Assembly (NCBI RefSeq): GCF_030253575.1
Contig: NC_080568.1
Location: forward strand, 7,923,501-7,987,500
Reading direction: 5' to 3'
DNA from: Rhododendron vialii
Lineage: Eukaryota > Streptophyta > Magnoliopsida > Ericales > Ericaceae
DNA length: 64,000 nucleotides
How positions within the stretch are numbered: position 1 is the first letter of the stretch; every line of letters begins with the position of its first letter. The notes below the pieces were generated by a model, which had not been told where the DNA came from, ran no database searches, and worked only from the letters and a program-made list of their open reading frames with translations. Shown here in pieces: positions 20,430-32,339 of the stretch. The position numbers and the translations under genes were made by a program.

Positions 20430-22139
20430 TGGGATTCAAGATAGGCCTCACATAACTCATATGTGCATATATGATATGTATATGCTCATATGTCCCCATA
20501 GTTTTTCCTAAAAAAATAATAAGATTAAAGCAAATATCGATCTCATTCTTTCATAATTCGTGGAATTGGCGTATCATTACTGCGTCACAGGCGTGTATAC
20601 ATATCTCACAGATTGACTAGTGAATATATACATGTAACATAATATATTTTGAAAATTACAAGACAACTCTCTTTACAAACGTATCGTCGCATCCATATCA
20701 TACGTAGATTTTTACACATAATAAGATATTTTAAAAATAACAAGACAATGCCCTTTACAAACGTAGCGTCGCATCCGTATCTTACTTCTTTAGATTTTTA
20801 CGTGATGACATATCTGTATCTTGTCGTATCTCTATACATGCTTTATATATAAGTATTTTCACACGTACCTCCTCAAAAAGCAAAAAGTCCATGAGAAAGA
20901 AAAAAGTGACAATTTATTATTCATGCAAATATGCAATGGGACAATATATCACTTACGCAACAAATTGCAGCGATTAAACTAAAACACCTCGAAAAATAAT
21001 CATGAACACATAATTAATTAAGTATTATCCTACTTTTTCATAATTTGTTGAATTCTCGAATCCTTTTTATGACACATATGTGTATCCATATCTATTCCTA
21101 TTGAACCTATTCTATTATCCTAAATTAGTTCATCACTATTGGTGAACTTGTCTAACGTATATACCAATTAACAGTTAAAATTTACAAAGACAGCACTCTT
21201 TACAAATTAACGCGTCGTCGCATCCATATTTTACTTCTTTAGATTTTTGTTGGATCGCTTTCCACTATCTCTCCTAAAATCGATTGATTTAGTAGGAATG
21301 ATTTTAATTAAGTCTTTATGACATTGGACATAGCACTTTTATGGCATTTGACATAACACCCGCAAATTTGTTTTTAGAGTGGTCGCATAGAGTGGCATTG
21401 TATAACCAAATCTACGGGAGCATTCCGGGCCCAACATTTTTACATATTGGCATGCATATCTCTATCTTTGTTTTTTTAATCGGACAAAGTCAATATTGTT
21501 GGAATAATTAGATTATCTTGGAAGAGAAGTTAAACTCCTTACTAGTTGCCTATGATCTCCGGGCACCCATGTGCACACCTGATGTCATTAGACAAAAGGC
21601 TTCTTGGTAGTTGGCATAATTGTATCTTGACGTATCTTCGTCCATGCTTCATAAGGTTTTGCACACTTACCTCCTTAGAAAATAGAAAGCACTGGAGAAA
21701 AGAAAAAAAAATTACAAGACAACACTTTTACCATACGTATCGCCGCCTCCCTATCTTACTTCTGATGTAGTTGGGTCAAAGGCTTCTTGGCAGTTGGCAT
21801 TCAGCTATTTAATGGATTAGACGAATTTCTCACCAATAAGACGGATTTAGACGGTAGAGGATAATTCTTGTTGCTCTTTGTTTATTACAGTATTTTTTAA
21901 AAATTGGTGATTTTTTAGGAAGAATATCATACTGAAGATTTTTTTTAGTTTTGTAATCAACGAAAGTCAGTACGGTTATACTAGTTGGATTAGTACCCGT
22001 AGAAGAATAGTTAAAATCGTGACCTACTTTCTCATGCCACCTAAGTACATTCCTGATATTATTGGACCAAAGGCCTCTAAAATTAGATTTAAGATTGGAT
22101 AAAACTCACTTTCATTATCATATTAGGGCACACAACTTA

Positions 22140-22815
22140 GGCCATCAGTGGTATAATCAAAAGCCAATTGTTTTTAAAGTTAACAATATTGGTTTAGAAG
22201 ATAGCTCACAATGGTATAATAAAACTTAACATCCTTAGAAATAATCAAATTTTGGGCTTTGGATAACCAAAAGTAACAAATTTTTTCAATAATCAAAATT
22301 TGTAGACCCCACATCACATAAGTTAACTAGTTCCAAAATTTGTATACACGCTTGTTTCAACGGGTATTTTCTTATTCTCATCTTCACATACTCTATATCT
22401 TATTCACTTCACCCACAAACTATTTGTCTTTCTTTCCCTAAAAAAGTGAAGCTCGTATCTCTCGATCATCTACAATTCAATCTATCGTCGCCGGATTAAG
22501 GTATTTCACTCTTCTCTCCCATTTCTATTTTTCCTCCAAAAAAATAATTTATAATAGGAGGGAAGAAAGTCATTGATTTTTCCCCAAAATTAAGAGAGGG
22601 AATGGATATATTTTTACCCAAAATAAACGTAAATGGAGGGAAACAGAGGAGGAGAGAGAGAATAAAATTATAATGGACCCTTATTTTGGTTATGGATTAA
22701 AAGTGACCATTGTGACGCTCAACATTGTTAAGCTTAGCAACCTCTTAAGTGAATAATCAAAAGCCAATATGTCAGTTTTTGATTATCTTTTTTGATTATA
22801 CCACTGTGGATGGCC
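22140..22815. mobile_element. Tourist-like (PIF/Harbinger) MITE, TTA target
   Basis: The ends GGCCATCAGTGGTATAATCA and TGATTATACCACTGTGGATG, GCC are inverted. TTA flanks both sides (22137-22139 and 22816-22818), the usual PIF/Harbinger target. At 676 bp it is long for a MITE. The terminal phrase TGGTATAATCAAAA recurs once inside near 22213, suggesting internal rearrangement. No transposase frame is visible. Confidence 0.85.
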
Positions 22816-22904
22816 TTATAATGTAATCTTAGAGGATAAGTTAAACTTATGGATAGGTCAAAAATTATCCAATCCTTGTAATAGAACTGTATTTGGGCGA
22901 GAGA

Positions 22905-23110
22905 AACTTATTCACGGCAGAGTCGTGAACAAGTTATTTACAGTTCCGCGCAGTTTCAGCCGTCCGTTTCGGCAATTAATAATTTGAGTTTTAAAAAAAC
23001 TATTCTAACAAATAGTTTTTTTTTTAAATATAGACCATCCAAAACATTTTTGGATGCATTCGATTGAGCACCATAAACTTTATTTACTCCGTAAAGAAGT
23101 TTTTCTCTAT
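22905..23110. mobile_element. foldback-type repeat, family member A
   Basis: CCGCGCAGTTTCAGCCGTCC, TTTCGGCAATTAAT and a central AACTATTCTAACAAATAGTT hairpin closely parallel the stretch at 41330-41515 (CTTCGCGGAATTTTAGCCAT, GCGAATAGTTTTTTTAAAAT). The shared order of words shows a dispersed family of about 200 bp. Termini are unclear. Confidence 0.55.
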
Positions 23111-23249
23111 TTTGGGCACCCATTTTGGACATTCTTTCGACAGTGAACAAAACTCCATCTTTTTGGGGTGAGTTGAAGGGCAATTTTGGAATTTGGATTG
23201 TCATATTTCGACGTGGGCGCCTAAAGTTACAGACAAGGATCACATCAAA

Positions 23250-24990
23250 TCATCAATGGTCAATATTTTGAACTTTCCCATGTATCGTTGTTTCATTTTG
23301 TTTTTCGTTGTTAACCTGTTGTCTTTGTTTGATCTTCATAAAAATGGTTTAGATCACTTCAAAATCAATGTTTAATTCTATACAAGAAAGGAATGTGTTA
23401 CATAGACGGATTCAATAACAACTGTGTCTTAAAGTCATTCGGCACGTGTATATTCGGACCCGACAAAAATCGCATGCATTGGTTGATTTCAAAGGCCGCA
23501 TCTTTATTCGGACCCATGTCTGAAAATCTGTCCCTTGAAGTCTCCTCTAACAAAAGAAAAAGGGCTTAATCGTATATCAGGGGCGTTCACACTATCTTCA
23601 TCACTTTGAAAAAAATGAACGGTCGTCGTCGAATAGAGTGACCATTTCTTTCCAAATACAAGCAAATACTAATTGTGCTTCTGTTGACGTTTCCATCAAA
23701 GCGATTTTTCCTATCTACAAAATCCACTCTTACCGAACAAACGGCTCGAGATTATTGAATTGAATGCCCGCATTAAAAACTAGTCCTGTGAGGTTTTTCT
23801 CTTGTTCAAAAAGGTAGAAGAAGCGGCGACCGGCTCTAAATAAAAAAAGAGAGATCGACAACGCGGCCGATCGATCCATCGAAAGAGACACACAGACCCG
23901 CGGGCGTCGTCGCTGTGATGATTACTTTCATGGTGATAGGCAAGAAAGTCCGAAGCCGACCCTATCACTTTTGCCTAAAAAGATACTCTTACCATTATAT
24001 ATAGTAGCAAAAAACAAAAAGTTTGACAGGAGGATTATATTGATAATCTTATCTTAAGCGGGACCTAATCAAATCATGTTTTAGTTGGTGATTTCTCTCT
24101 TATCCGTGACAGTTGTTTCTTAACCTATTATTAGAGCATCTCTACCGATTGGACAATTCTCTTTGGACTTGTCAAATTTTGGAAACAGAAGAGGAAAACC
24201 ACCGCTTCACGTTTCCGGCAGTGATAAATTTGTAGATTTTTATTTGTGGTTTAGAAATTGTTAGATATTTTCGATAGTAAATAAATTGTGGAGAAATGTT
24301 AAGTTGTTTCCGGTAGTGAATAAGTTGTTGATGGGTTTATGAGTGGAGTTTCTGTAGCAAAACAAGTTTTTGTTGACAACTTTTTTGTTAGTGAAAAAAA
24401 TATGGTAAAATACTGAAACTTTTTTGTTAGTGGATACGAGATGGTAAAATGCGTTAAATTTTTAGTGTTTTTTATTAGTGAAAACGGGGCCTTAATTTTG
24501 CGAACTTCTTGACATATTTTGGAAACATCATTGCTCTACCAAAACATCTTTTGAGTGAATATGGGCCGTTGGTTTTCATTTCCGGAGTACTTTTCTAAAT
24601 AAGTTATTTGGGTACGTAGCATTGCTATAGAATATGTAATTTTAATGAGATTAATAGCACATACCATGTGACCCTATAGCCAATGCTCTACAAGGGTGTA
24701 AGGCGCCTTGGTGTGTCCAATCGAAATGTCGTCTCTGTGATATGAACCGTTACGTCAAAAATTAATTTAATCGGACATAGATATCTACATGCATGATTCA
24801 AAGAGATTTCTCACAATACGTGTTTAGAATTATGCTAACCATCCATTTTTGTGTGCCTAATATTGGCTGACCAACAGGCTAATGGTATCCGAGCAATTCA
24901 ATTTCTTTATTGAAAAGATCTATCGAGCGTGCTCTACAAATTGAACAATTCAGATCTCAATAACAAAATTTTAATTGGAAGCAACGAAGC
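23250..24990. other. spacer without recognised genes
   Basis: A+T-rich DNA. TTTTTGTTAGTG and TTGTTAGTGAAAA words recur between 24230 and 24490, and AGAGCATCTCTACCGATTGG at 24133 resembles the left end of the MITE at 45717. No right end was found. Short frames lack recognisable motifs. Confidence 0.4.
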
Positions 24991-24997
24991 GCCCTAC

Positions 24998-25029
24998 AAT
25001 CCCGTAGTGCATTGGCGCACTACGGGATT
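24998..25029. other. 13-bp perfect palindromic stem
   Basis: AATCCCGTAGTGC is matched by GCACTACGGGATT across a 6-nt loop. The surrounding GCGCCCTAC...GGCGCACTAC sequence shows the stem lies in a small G+C-richer island. Function unknown. Confidence 0.8.
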
Positions 25030-25039
25030 CCTTTGCCCA

Positions 25040-27205
25040 CGCAGCCTCCATGGTTACTATTATTTATCACACTTGCTTTGATGGCATCTCAATCATACAC
25101 ATAAGCCAGGAGATCGTCATCCCTGGATGTTAAAATCGAGATCGTTTGAATCAACAGCCAGAGATGGCCTTGTAAAAAAAATACTATTTATTAATGCATG
25201 TTTAATTTGGACCGCAAGAATTTTTTTTGATTAAAGATAGACTCTTTTGGACTTTGATTATTATTAGTGAGATGTTTAGGATTGGACGTATTAGACGTGA
25301 ATGACGCTTTCGTGTCTCTAGCTAACAGCCCCTTCGAATGATGAAGAAGGATGAGATAAGAAATGAGAGCTTTTTTTCACCAAATTTTACCGTTTTTTTG
25401 TGAGATTGGATGAGAAAGGGAGAGGCCAGGAGGACTAATCAAAGTTTTTTTTTATTGCACTTTTATCTCCATTTCTTATCAAAATGTTCGATTCAAATGA
25501 GCGATTTCACAAGAAACCATAATCGTTTTCTTTTTTTTCTCATGAAACCCTTTCATTCAATGGAGACACGATACCTAACTACCTCATAGACTAATCTATG
25601 ATTGACGTGTCCAAGCTATCTTAATATCTATTCTCTCATTTTGTTTTCTATCAATGCTATCCATACTATCCTACGAAGGTTTTCACTCCTATTCTATCTC
25701 GCAATGCATTACCATACATCCATCTCAACATTTTCATTTCAGTTACACCCACCTCGAGTCGAAATCCTGACTCCGCCGCTGCTTATACTTATGTGACGCA
25801 AAACTCTACATATGATATATACAGGTAATTGCACCCACTACATATTATCTGTACAAATCTTTTTGTCATTTAATTATGGCACTATAGAAACGAATATTTA
25901 CAGTAGACTTGTACATATTCCCGTTCCGAATGCTCTACTATCAAAACAAATCTATGGATGTCATTAAAAAATAACTTACTATAAAATAAGAATTTGGACA
26001 CTGGCGGAGTCAGAATTCCGATTCGAGAGGCCGAATGAAGTGAATTTTTATTTTATAGAAAAAATATACTTGATATCTTAAATTTTTGATGTTCTAGGAT
26101 TATACATTATATATTTCGATGATTTCGGCCTACCATTTTCCTGATAACTATAACACAAATGTATGTTCTTGTTTATGGGGAAATCCACAAAATATCGTGA
26201 GCTGATTTAAAATTATTTGAAGTTAACACAAATAAAATCATAGATTAAAGGATAATATTAAAGTAAAAATTTAAAGTACCTTTACCAAAAAAAAGAGAGT
26301 ACAAATTTAAAAAATTAGACTTACACCTCAAAAAAATAGTTTGTAAAAAAATAGGTGGGGCTAGGGCCCCGCTGGTCCCACTACAACTCGGCCGTTGAAT
26401 TTTCCGATCATCTCCATACCATCAAATAGACTAGACGGTCGGTATGTTTAAGGACTTTCGTGAATCATTGTCGGACTTTAGTTTGATGATTGAAATCATT
26501 TAAATTTTTCTTAAAGTCCGTTGAAAATATTAATCACGCCAAAAATTGTGTGGATGAGAATCACGTTGTGACTTTCCACTCCTATGTACTAGGCTTCCAC
26601 GGGAAAAATGATTGGTGGTGAAAAACAATGCTATGTTCTTTGAACCAAATAATAAAAAGTTACCGGTCATGAGTGAGTACTGAATTCACTGTGTAGCTGT
26701 AAACAGATAATTGTTAATACGTTTTATATTTGACGATGTGACTAATATAATTGATTTGAAAGAAACAAATGTTTATGCTGTGGGTTTATATAATTTAATC
26801 TCTTTATATATAAGTAGCTATAAACAGTTTAGTTGTGTGATGTGGATTAGTAATTAATTACTTGTATTAAACAGGATGGAGTTCAATGTTGATGATCACA
26901 TAGTAAAAAAAATTTATTGATCGCCTTTGATCACGTAGTAATTTATTACCGAGTAGTATTGTTTTTTTTTTTTTTTTTGGATAAGCTAATTTTTTTCTGG
27001 ATAAGCTTATTAGTATTGGTTTGTTGTATTGCGGTGCAATCTTGCACCAAGCTGATGTGGCGATTTGGCTTCAGGAGCAAATAATAATTTCTCTATAGCA
27101 TGATGGTTAGGGACGTCTCTAACATTATACTGAATTATTTAAATGAAATATTCATTTTCAGTTTGTAAATATTTATATATAAATATGGATGTATATATCA
27201 AAGAA
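25040..27205. other. spacer with two head-to-head repeat ends
   Basis: GAGTCGAAATCCTGACTCCG, CCGC (about 25756-25780) and its near complement GGCGGAGTCAGAATTCCGAT (25999 on) face away from each other, 220 bp apart. They look like two copies of one terminal motif in inverted orientation, perhaps parts of two elements. The rest is A+T-rich with a T-run at 26961-26978. No gene was recognised. Confidence 0.4.
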
Positions 27206-27212
27206 ACATATG

Positions 27213-27449
27213 CTCCCTCTCTCCTCAAACGACAGTCTCGTGTGAAAAGATGTGTAATTTTCTGATAAAAAAATAAAGTGCTTACGTATATGATTTTTCA
27301 AGTTTCGTCACACCAAATCAAAGGTCTCGATTAATTCTTTAATTTAGCGCGAAAAAATTCAAAAATGATGAGTATTCTATTTTTCTATTTGAAAATTACA
27401 CTTTTTTTTTTTTTTTTTGCAAGGGACTATCATTTTGGGAAGAAGGGAG
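27213..27449. mobile_element. Stowaway MITE, diverged
   Basis: Left CTCCCTCTCTCCTCAAACGA, CAGTC and right GGACTATCATTTTGGGAAGA, AGGGAG are inverted with mismatches. TA follows on the right (27450-27451); the left flank is TG. The interior has a T-run of 18 near 27402-27419. Confidence 0.8.
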
Positions 27450-27934
27450 TATCTATTAGCATGTGAGGACTAGGCAATCGGTACTAGGTCACAATACCCA
27501 AAAGTTCTCTTGCAAGTTGATATTTATCCGCCAACAAAACCGCACGCGTACTATCTTAATTATATTGGGGCATTCTTTTAGAATTAATTATTAAGGCAAA
27601 AGATGAATAAATGTTCTTGGATCACTTATATTGACAAGAATACGATTAACATAATGTTAATAATGACATTGTTTTTTCAACTTTTTAAAAAATACTAGTC
27701 TCGTCGTTAGTTATACTGAAGTTTAATATACTTGTATGAATTGCAGTCTTATTTTCTATGTTAAATTCGTTGTTGACTTATAATTCTGGAGCCGCTTGGG
27801 GTAATGGTTACATTAAAATTTATTTTTTCCTGGGTGGGTATAACGTCTTTTTTTTTTTTTTTTTAACTGCCGATGAACCTCAATAATTTTGAAATATTTC
27901 AAAAAAAAATGCCATAAAAATAAAGCTTTTCAAA

Positions 27935-28196
27935 ACTTAATGCTTTGTTTGGATGGGTTTTTGAGATTTTTTGAGTTTGGTTTTTGGGGTAATGAGTGGA
28001 GAGAGAAATTAGGGGAATGATTGGGGATAGTGGTAACAAGTGGAGAAAGATAGAGAGAGATATGAGAATAATAATTGGAGATAGAAGTAATGAGTGGAGA
28101 GAGAAATGAGAGTAATAATTGAAAGTATGAGTAATTAGTATTTTTGAAGTTGGAATTTTTTTTTTTTCCAAATTAGAATCCAAACAAGGCATTAAG
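27935..28196. mobile_element. Tourist-like MITE (CCTTGTTTGGAT ends)
   Basis: Left TTAATGCTTTGTTTGGATGG and right ATCCAAACAAGGCATTAA are inverted and run into TTA/TAA at the edges. The interior is rich in TGAGTGGAGAGAGAAAT repeats. Shorter relatives with GTGGAGAGAAAT and CCAAAACGAACAAGG words lie near 41580-41695 and 46603-46702. Confidence 0.75.
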
Positions 28197-28744
28197 TCAG
28201 CTCCCAAATGCAAACCACCAAGGATTTGTTTGAGGCACCCACCACCACCATATCCTTTTCCCCTCTCGTCAACCCCACTACCTCCTTTTCAATTTGGGTT
28301 ATACCATTAAAATTTGCAAATTTTGCTTATTAATGTATCCTTCGAGGTCCATTTAGGGTTCATCTAGGCAATATTTTTTTAACACAAAAGGGTAAGAGAG
28401 TAATTCAATTTATCTCGATCATTCGAGAATGTAGCATTAAATAAAACTTGATTAGTACGATATTTACTTATGCCGGTAAACCTAATTTTTTTGATGTGAA
28501 ATGATTCACTCAAACTCGACGCGATTTTCAATTGATGAGTCCATTAGGATGAACCAAATATGGTCCGATTACATTATGGGCACGATTGACTTATTGAGAT
28601 TATCAAAAATGAACTCAAAATGGGTTCCCACACAGTGTGAACGTGATTGTTCAGTTTAACTTCACAAATATGTACACACGTGTTATTGACGGTTTACCGA
28701 TTCACGGTTCACCCCTTCAAATAGTCAACCACAGCCATAGGGCG

Positions 28745-28957
28745 GAGGAGTTTTTCAGTGCCGGGTGGGTACCACGTGGTGCCGCTCGGCGCATCCAGAT
28801 CATCTAAAAGTGTTTTGAATGATCCGGATTAATTAAAAACAATCTCTTAATAGTAATAGTCTATTCCGTTAAGAGATCCAAAATACTTTTTGGACGACCT
28901 GAATGTACCGAGCGGATACCACGTCAATTGTACCCACCCGGCACTCAAAAATTTCTC
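28745..28957. mobile_element. Mutator-like MITE, 9-bp target duplication
   Basis: The 213-bp element has ends GAGGAGTTTTTCAGTGCCGG and the complement of GAGAAATTTTTGAGTGCCGG. Inverted similarity continues inward for about 80 bp. CATAGGGCG flanks it on both sides (28736-28744 and 28958-28966). A 9-bp direct duplication with long inverted arms is characteristic of Mutator-like elements. Confidence 0.88.
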
Positions 28958-29027
28958 CATAGGGCGAACCATCAAAGTCCTTAGTTGGTCGAATGGGACA
29001 CCCACTACAACCATGGGCGACTCTAAC

Positions 29028-29742
29028 TAGGGGTGAGCAAAATAACCATGAAACCGTGAATCCAATCCAAACCAATCCAAACCGAATAGTTTGGTTTAGT
29101 TTTTTAATGATGTGGTTAGGTCTCGGTTTAAAAAAAATAAAAACCGTGTTAAATGGTTTGGTTTATGGATTTACGTTAATGGTTCTGGTTCCAAACCAAT
29201 CCGAACCATGTGATATACACACACACATATAGTATATAATCTGTTTAGATATACTTAATAAACTTAATTTCCTTATCTAATACTCTATTCCACCACCCTA
29301 TTCTTTTCTTTCACTTTCAATATTAATTTCCTAAACTTCCTATTCCTACAATTTCATTACGCTAAACATACATGGTTTGGACTTAGTAAAGTGATTTCCT
29401 ACTCTTTTATCTCGGTAACTTACTTTCTAATGTATTCTATTCTTATTTAGTTGATTGATGTCAGTGAGTTTTGATGATTTTAATATATTAATTTCAATAT
29501 AACTTTTAGTTTAAGTTATCTATGCAATTTTAAGTACTTAAAATAGTTTATAGTAATGATATCTCAATTTTAAATGAACCGTGGTTTAAAACCGAAACCA
29601 AATCGCCTTTGAATGGTTTGGATTGGTTTGGTTTTATGAATTTTATGGATTGGTTTGGTTCTTTAAATTCATAATCCGTAAGTAGTGGTTTGGTTATTGG
29701 ATTACTACAAAACCAGACCAATCCGATCCATGCTCACCCCTA
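29028..29742. mobile_element. hAT-like MITE with GGTTTGG repeats, 8-bp target duplication
   Basis: The 715-bp element has termini TAGGGGTGAGCAAA and ATGCTCACCCCTA, flanked by perfect ACTCTAAC at 29020-29027 and 29743-29750. Subterminal regions are crowded with AACCAATCC / GGTTTGG words in inverted orientation, typical of transposase-binding arrays in hAT elements. No coding frame is present. Its right 409 bp are 97% identical to 17874-18282. Confidence 0.93.
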
Positions 29743-29821
29743 ACTCTAACGGTATCGCTGAAAAGGGTTCGATGGAGTGAGTTCTCACAACTGTTTCAAA
29801 GTAAGAAACTTATATAGATTA

Positions 29822-30051
29822 CTCTCTCCGTCCTCATTTAAAAGTCTTTCGTTTTATTTTAATCAAATAAAAATGAGTTATATTTTTAAATCAATTATAA
29901 ATTTTATATGCAATATGGATCTTGACAGAGCTTAATTAGTTTTATTAGACAATATTTTTAAAATCACATAAAACATTATATATTACGATACATAAGCAAT
30001 TGGAAAGTGGGATGAATCCCAAAAAGAATTGTTAAATGGGGACAGAGGGAG
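29822..30051. mobile_element. Stowaway MITE
   Basis: Ends CTCTCTCCGTCCTCATTTAA and TTAAATGGGGACAGAGGGAG with TA at 29820-29821 and 30052-30053. The 230-bp interior shares ATGCAATATGGATCTTG with the Stowaway at 12123, so the two belong to one subfamily. Confidence 0.93.
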
Positions 30052-30059
30052 TATAATTC

Positions 30060-31190
30060 ATAGATGTGCTTTAAGAAGTAATTCTCGGCCTATGCTTAAT
30101 TTAAATTAACCAAATAAGCGATTATTTGGTTGCTTTGATTAAGGTAATGTTAATTGCAAGATTTCATGCGTTGTACATGTTTTCTTTTTCTTTTTCTTTT
30201 TCTTTTTTGACAAAGTGAGAAAATTATATTAATAACAGCCTATCAGCATCTACTTAACGGAGTGCATTACAAATATTTTGATCAAAATCAAATTAATCAT
30301 CTAAAAATTATTTTGTTAAACAATAGTAGTAACATTATATGAATGTCCTCAATATGAGAGATTTAATTGAAGTTTTCCCAAGTAATTACTTGCTCGGAGA
30401 GTGCGCTTTGATCTATTCATAAAAACGTAAATACATAAAACCGCTACTCAAATATCACTCATGACTTTATTTTCCATAGTAATATTTACCTTGCTAGTAA
30501 ACACACAAAACTATATGAATGTCGCGCTTCACTACATTTTCGAGTGTGCATTACCCTATTTTTAGTATGTACTTATTTAACGACTGGGAAAACTTATTTG
30601 ATGCTTTTAGGCGGCGTTACATGGTGTTCCAATACACTCAACTCTTATAGAATCACGTGGGACCCGAAGCTAATTTTGAAGGTATCCCAAATGAGATATA
30701 TGTGATTGTGAAATGTGTTGGGTAACATGTGCAATTTTGTTCACCCTCTACATTACCCTCCTTCCTATTAGTTGAAATTGTATGGATCCCACCACAAAAT
30801 GATGTCATGCTTACCATGCAATATACTTTTCGGTAAGTATGACGTCAACTTTGTGGCAGGAACCATTTACTTTGTGATGAAATCCATATCATTTCAATTA
30901 ATATGATGAAGAATAATGTCTACCTTCTTAAATAGAAAATGAACAAAACTCAACTCGTGGGTAACCATGTGACGCTGCGAGCGGGCAACTGCATAGTTCG
31001 TCCGGAATTGGTCCACCTCCCCCCTCCTCTTTTTATATTAGAAAAAAAAATAGTAATTAACCCTATTACAGGAAAAAGATATAATCATTTAATACTCCTA
31101 TATGGGAATTTTTCTTCACGCATATAGTATATGTATCAACTCTATGATTATGCTTAATTAGAAAGAGAGGCGAAGAACCTCCTCTAGTTT
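30060..31190. other. upstream spacer of the kelch gene
   Basis: It contains a (TTTTTC)n pyrimidine tract at 30180-30207. CTTACCATGCAATATACTTT and CGGTAAGTATGACGTCAACT near 30810-30850 form a weak inverted repeat (CATGC...GCATG style). No gene was recognised. It should include the promoter of the gene whose leader begins near 31200, but I could not identify a TATA box with confidence. Confidence 0.4.
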
Positions 31191-31244
31191 TTGCCTCAGA
31201 GCCCCCACGCACCAAAGCCTGCTTGGTTTGCAGAGAGATCCCAC

Positions 31245-31246
<2 letters not shown>

Positions 31247-31289
<43 letters not shown>
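31247..31289 (+). repeat. (GA)21 tract in the leader exon
   Basis: A GA microsatellite lies in the presumed first, non-coding exon of the kelch gene, about 55 bases before the splice donor at 31344. GA/CT tracts are common in plant leader exons and can bind GAGA-binding BBR/BPC factors; a role here is inference. Confidence 0.9.
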
Positions 31290-31290
<1 letters not shown>

Positions 31291-31343
31291 TGGGATATTT
31301 TTACATAATTCCGATCAAGTCCTCCTTATTCTTATCCATTCCT

Positions 31344-32182
31344 GTAAGTTCCCTGTATAATTACTCCATTTCTTCTGTCTGTTTCCTCTGCTCGGAAACT
31401 AAACAGATCTAATCTAATTAGTTCTAGTTTTATTACTTAACTCAAGATTAATCTCGTTTTAGAAAAAAAATCGAGTCTTGATTCATTTTATTCAGGAATT
31501 TTGGGAAAGTTTAGAGATCTGGTGTTGAAACTTTGACATTTGGTGATTTCATCACACTCATGAATCAAAACCCTTTTTTGTGGTGTTTCAAAATCTGGGT
31601 TAGTCAATTGTAGCTGATTTTTTGATTTTTTTAAATTTCGTTTTGACTGCTTTAAATCGGATTCTTGTTGAAAGATTGAATTTTTCGAAACACCCATTTG
31701 ATCAAAATCATTATTATTTGGGTTCAGATTAGTAACCGTTTCAGATTAGCCTTAATTATCTTGGTTTGCATTAATTTTTGTGTTTTTGCTTTTATTGACC
31801 GAAAATTTGGTGATGTGCAATCTAGGGTTTCCTATTCCCTTATGTGCTATTTATGGAAAGATCAATTTCTTTCCCCTTTTGGGTTTTTGTGGGATCCATT
31901 TTTTTCAGCTGTGGATTTTTGCTTCATACGATGAAGATTCGATAGAAAAGAAATTGGAGGTTTTCGATTCCCTTCTGTGGTATTATGTAACCGCCAATTT
32001 GTATGCTGTATCTGATGTTGGTTGTTTCTGTACTGATAATCTATTTTGGAATTTGGGATTTAGGGCTTTCCCTTTTCAGCTGCGGATTTCAGTCTGGTAA
32101 GGAAGAAAGGTGGTTTTGGGTCAATCTTTTCACTTTCTCGATGACCGAGACGTGTTGCAAGATCGGTTCTGCTTAGTTTCAG
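31344..32182 (+). other. leader (5' UTR) intron of the kelch gene
   Basis: The donor CCT|GTAAGT at 31344 matches the plant consensus. The acceptor GCTTAGTTTCAG|GAG ends at 32182. The span is T-rich (TTTTGGGTTTTTGTGGG), as plant introns are. SKIP11-type genes commonly carry a leader intron and a single coding exon. Alternative acceptors at about 32078 and 32094 are possible, so the 3' edge is uncertain. Confidence 0.6.
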
Positions 32183-32263
32183 GAGTTTATCCGGTGCTTG
32201 TAAACGTGAAACCTGCCGGGATTGCAAAAATCGCAGACTAACTGACCCTCACAAACCAAAGGA

Positions 32264-32275
32264 ATGAAGAAGTAG
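32264..32275 (+). promoter_or_regulatory. 3-codon upstream ORF in the leader
   Basis: ATGAAGAAGTAG encodes Met-Lys-Lys-stop 64 bases before the main start. The codon context (GGAATGA) is moderate. Minimal upstream frames can lower translation of the main frame; whether this one is in the mature mRNA depends on the leader acceptor used. Confidence 0.5.
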
Positions 32276-32339
32276 GTGTGAGGAAATTGTCTGGAACCAA
32301 TCAGACGTTTGTAAGAGAGACGATTGCAACTCTAATTTC

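Larger units (their letters stand above)
19340..21780. repeat. diverged tandem array, units of about 500-600 bp
   Basis: Three to four units recur in order: TCTTTCATA-TTTGTTGAATT, then a CACATATG-TGTATCCATA phrase, then ACAAGACAACACTCTTTACA-like words, then GTCGCATCCGTATCTTACTT and CTTTAG, then CATGCTTCATAAGGTTTT and ACCTCCT-AAAA. Units begin near 19350, 20540 and 21030, and a partial one lies near 21620. Divergence and internal insertions (including the MITEs at 19546 and 20189) obscure unit edges. No coding frame is maintained. It may be an old satellite or remains of repeated gene flanks. Confidence 0.65.
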
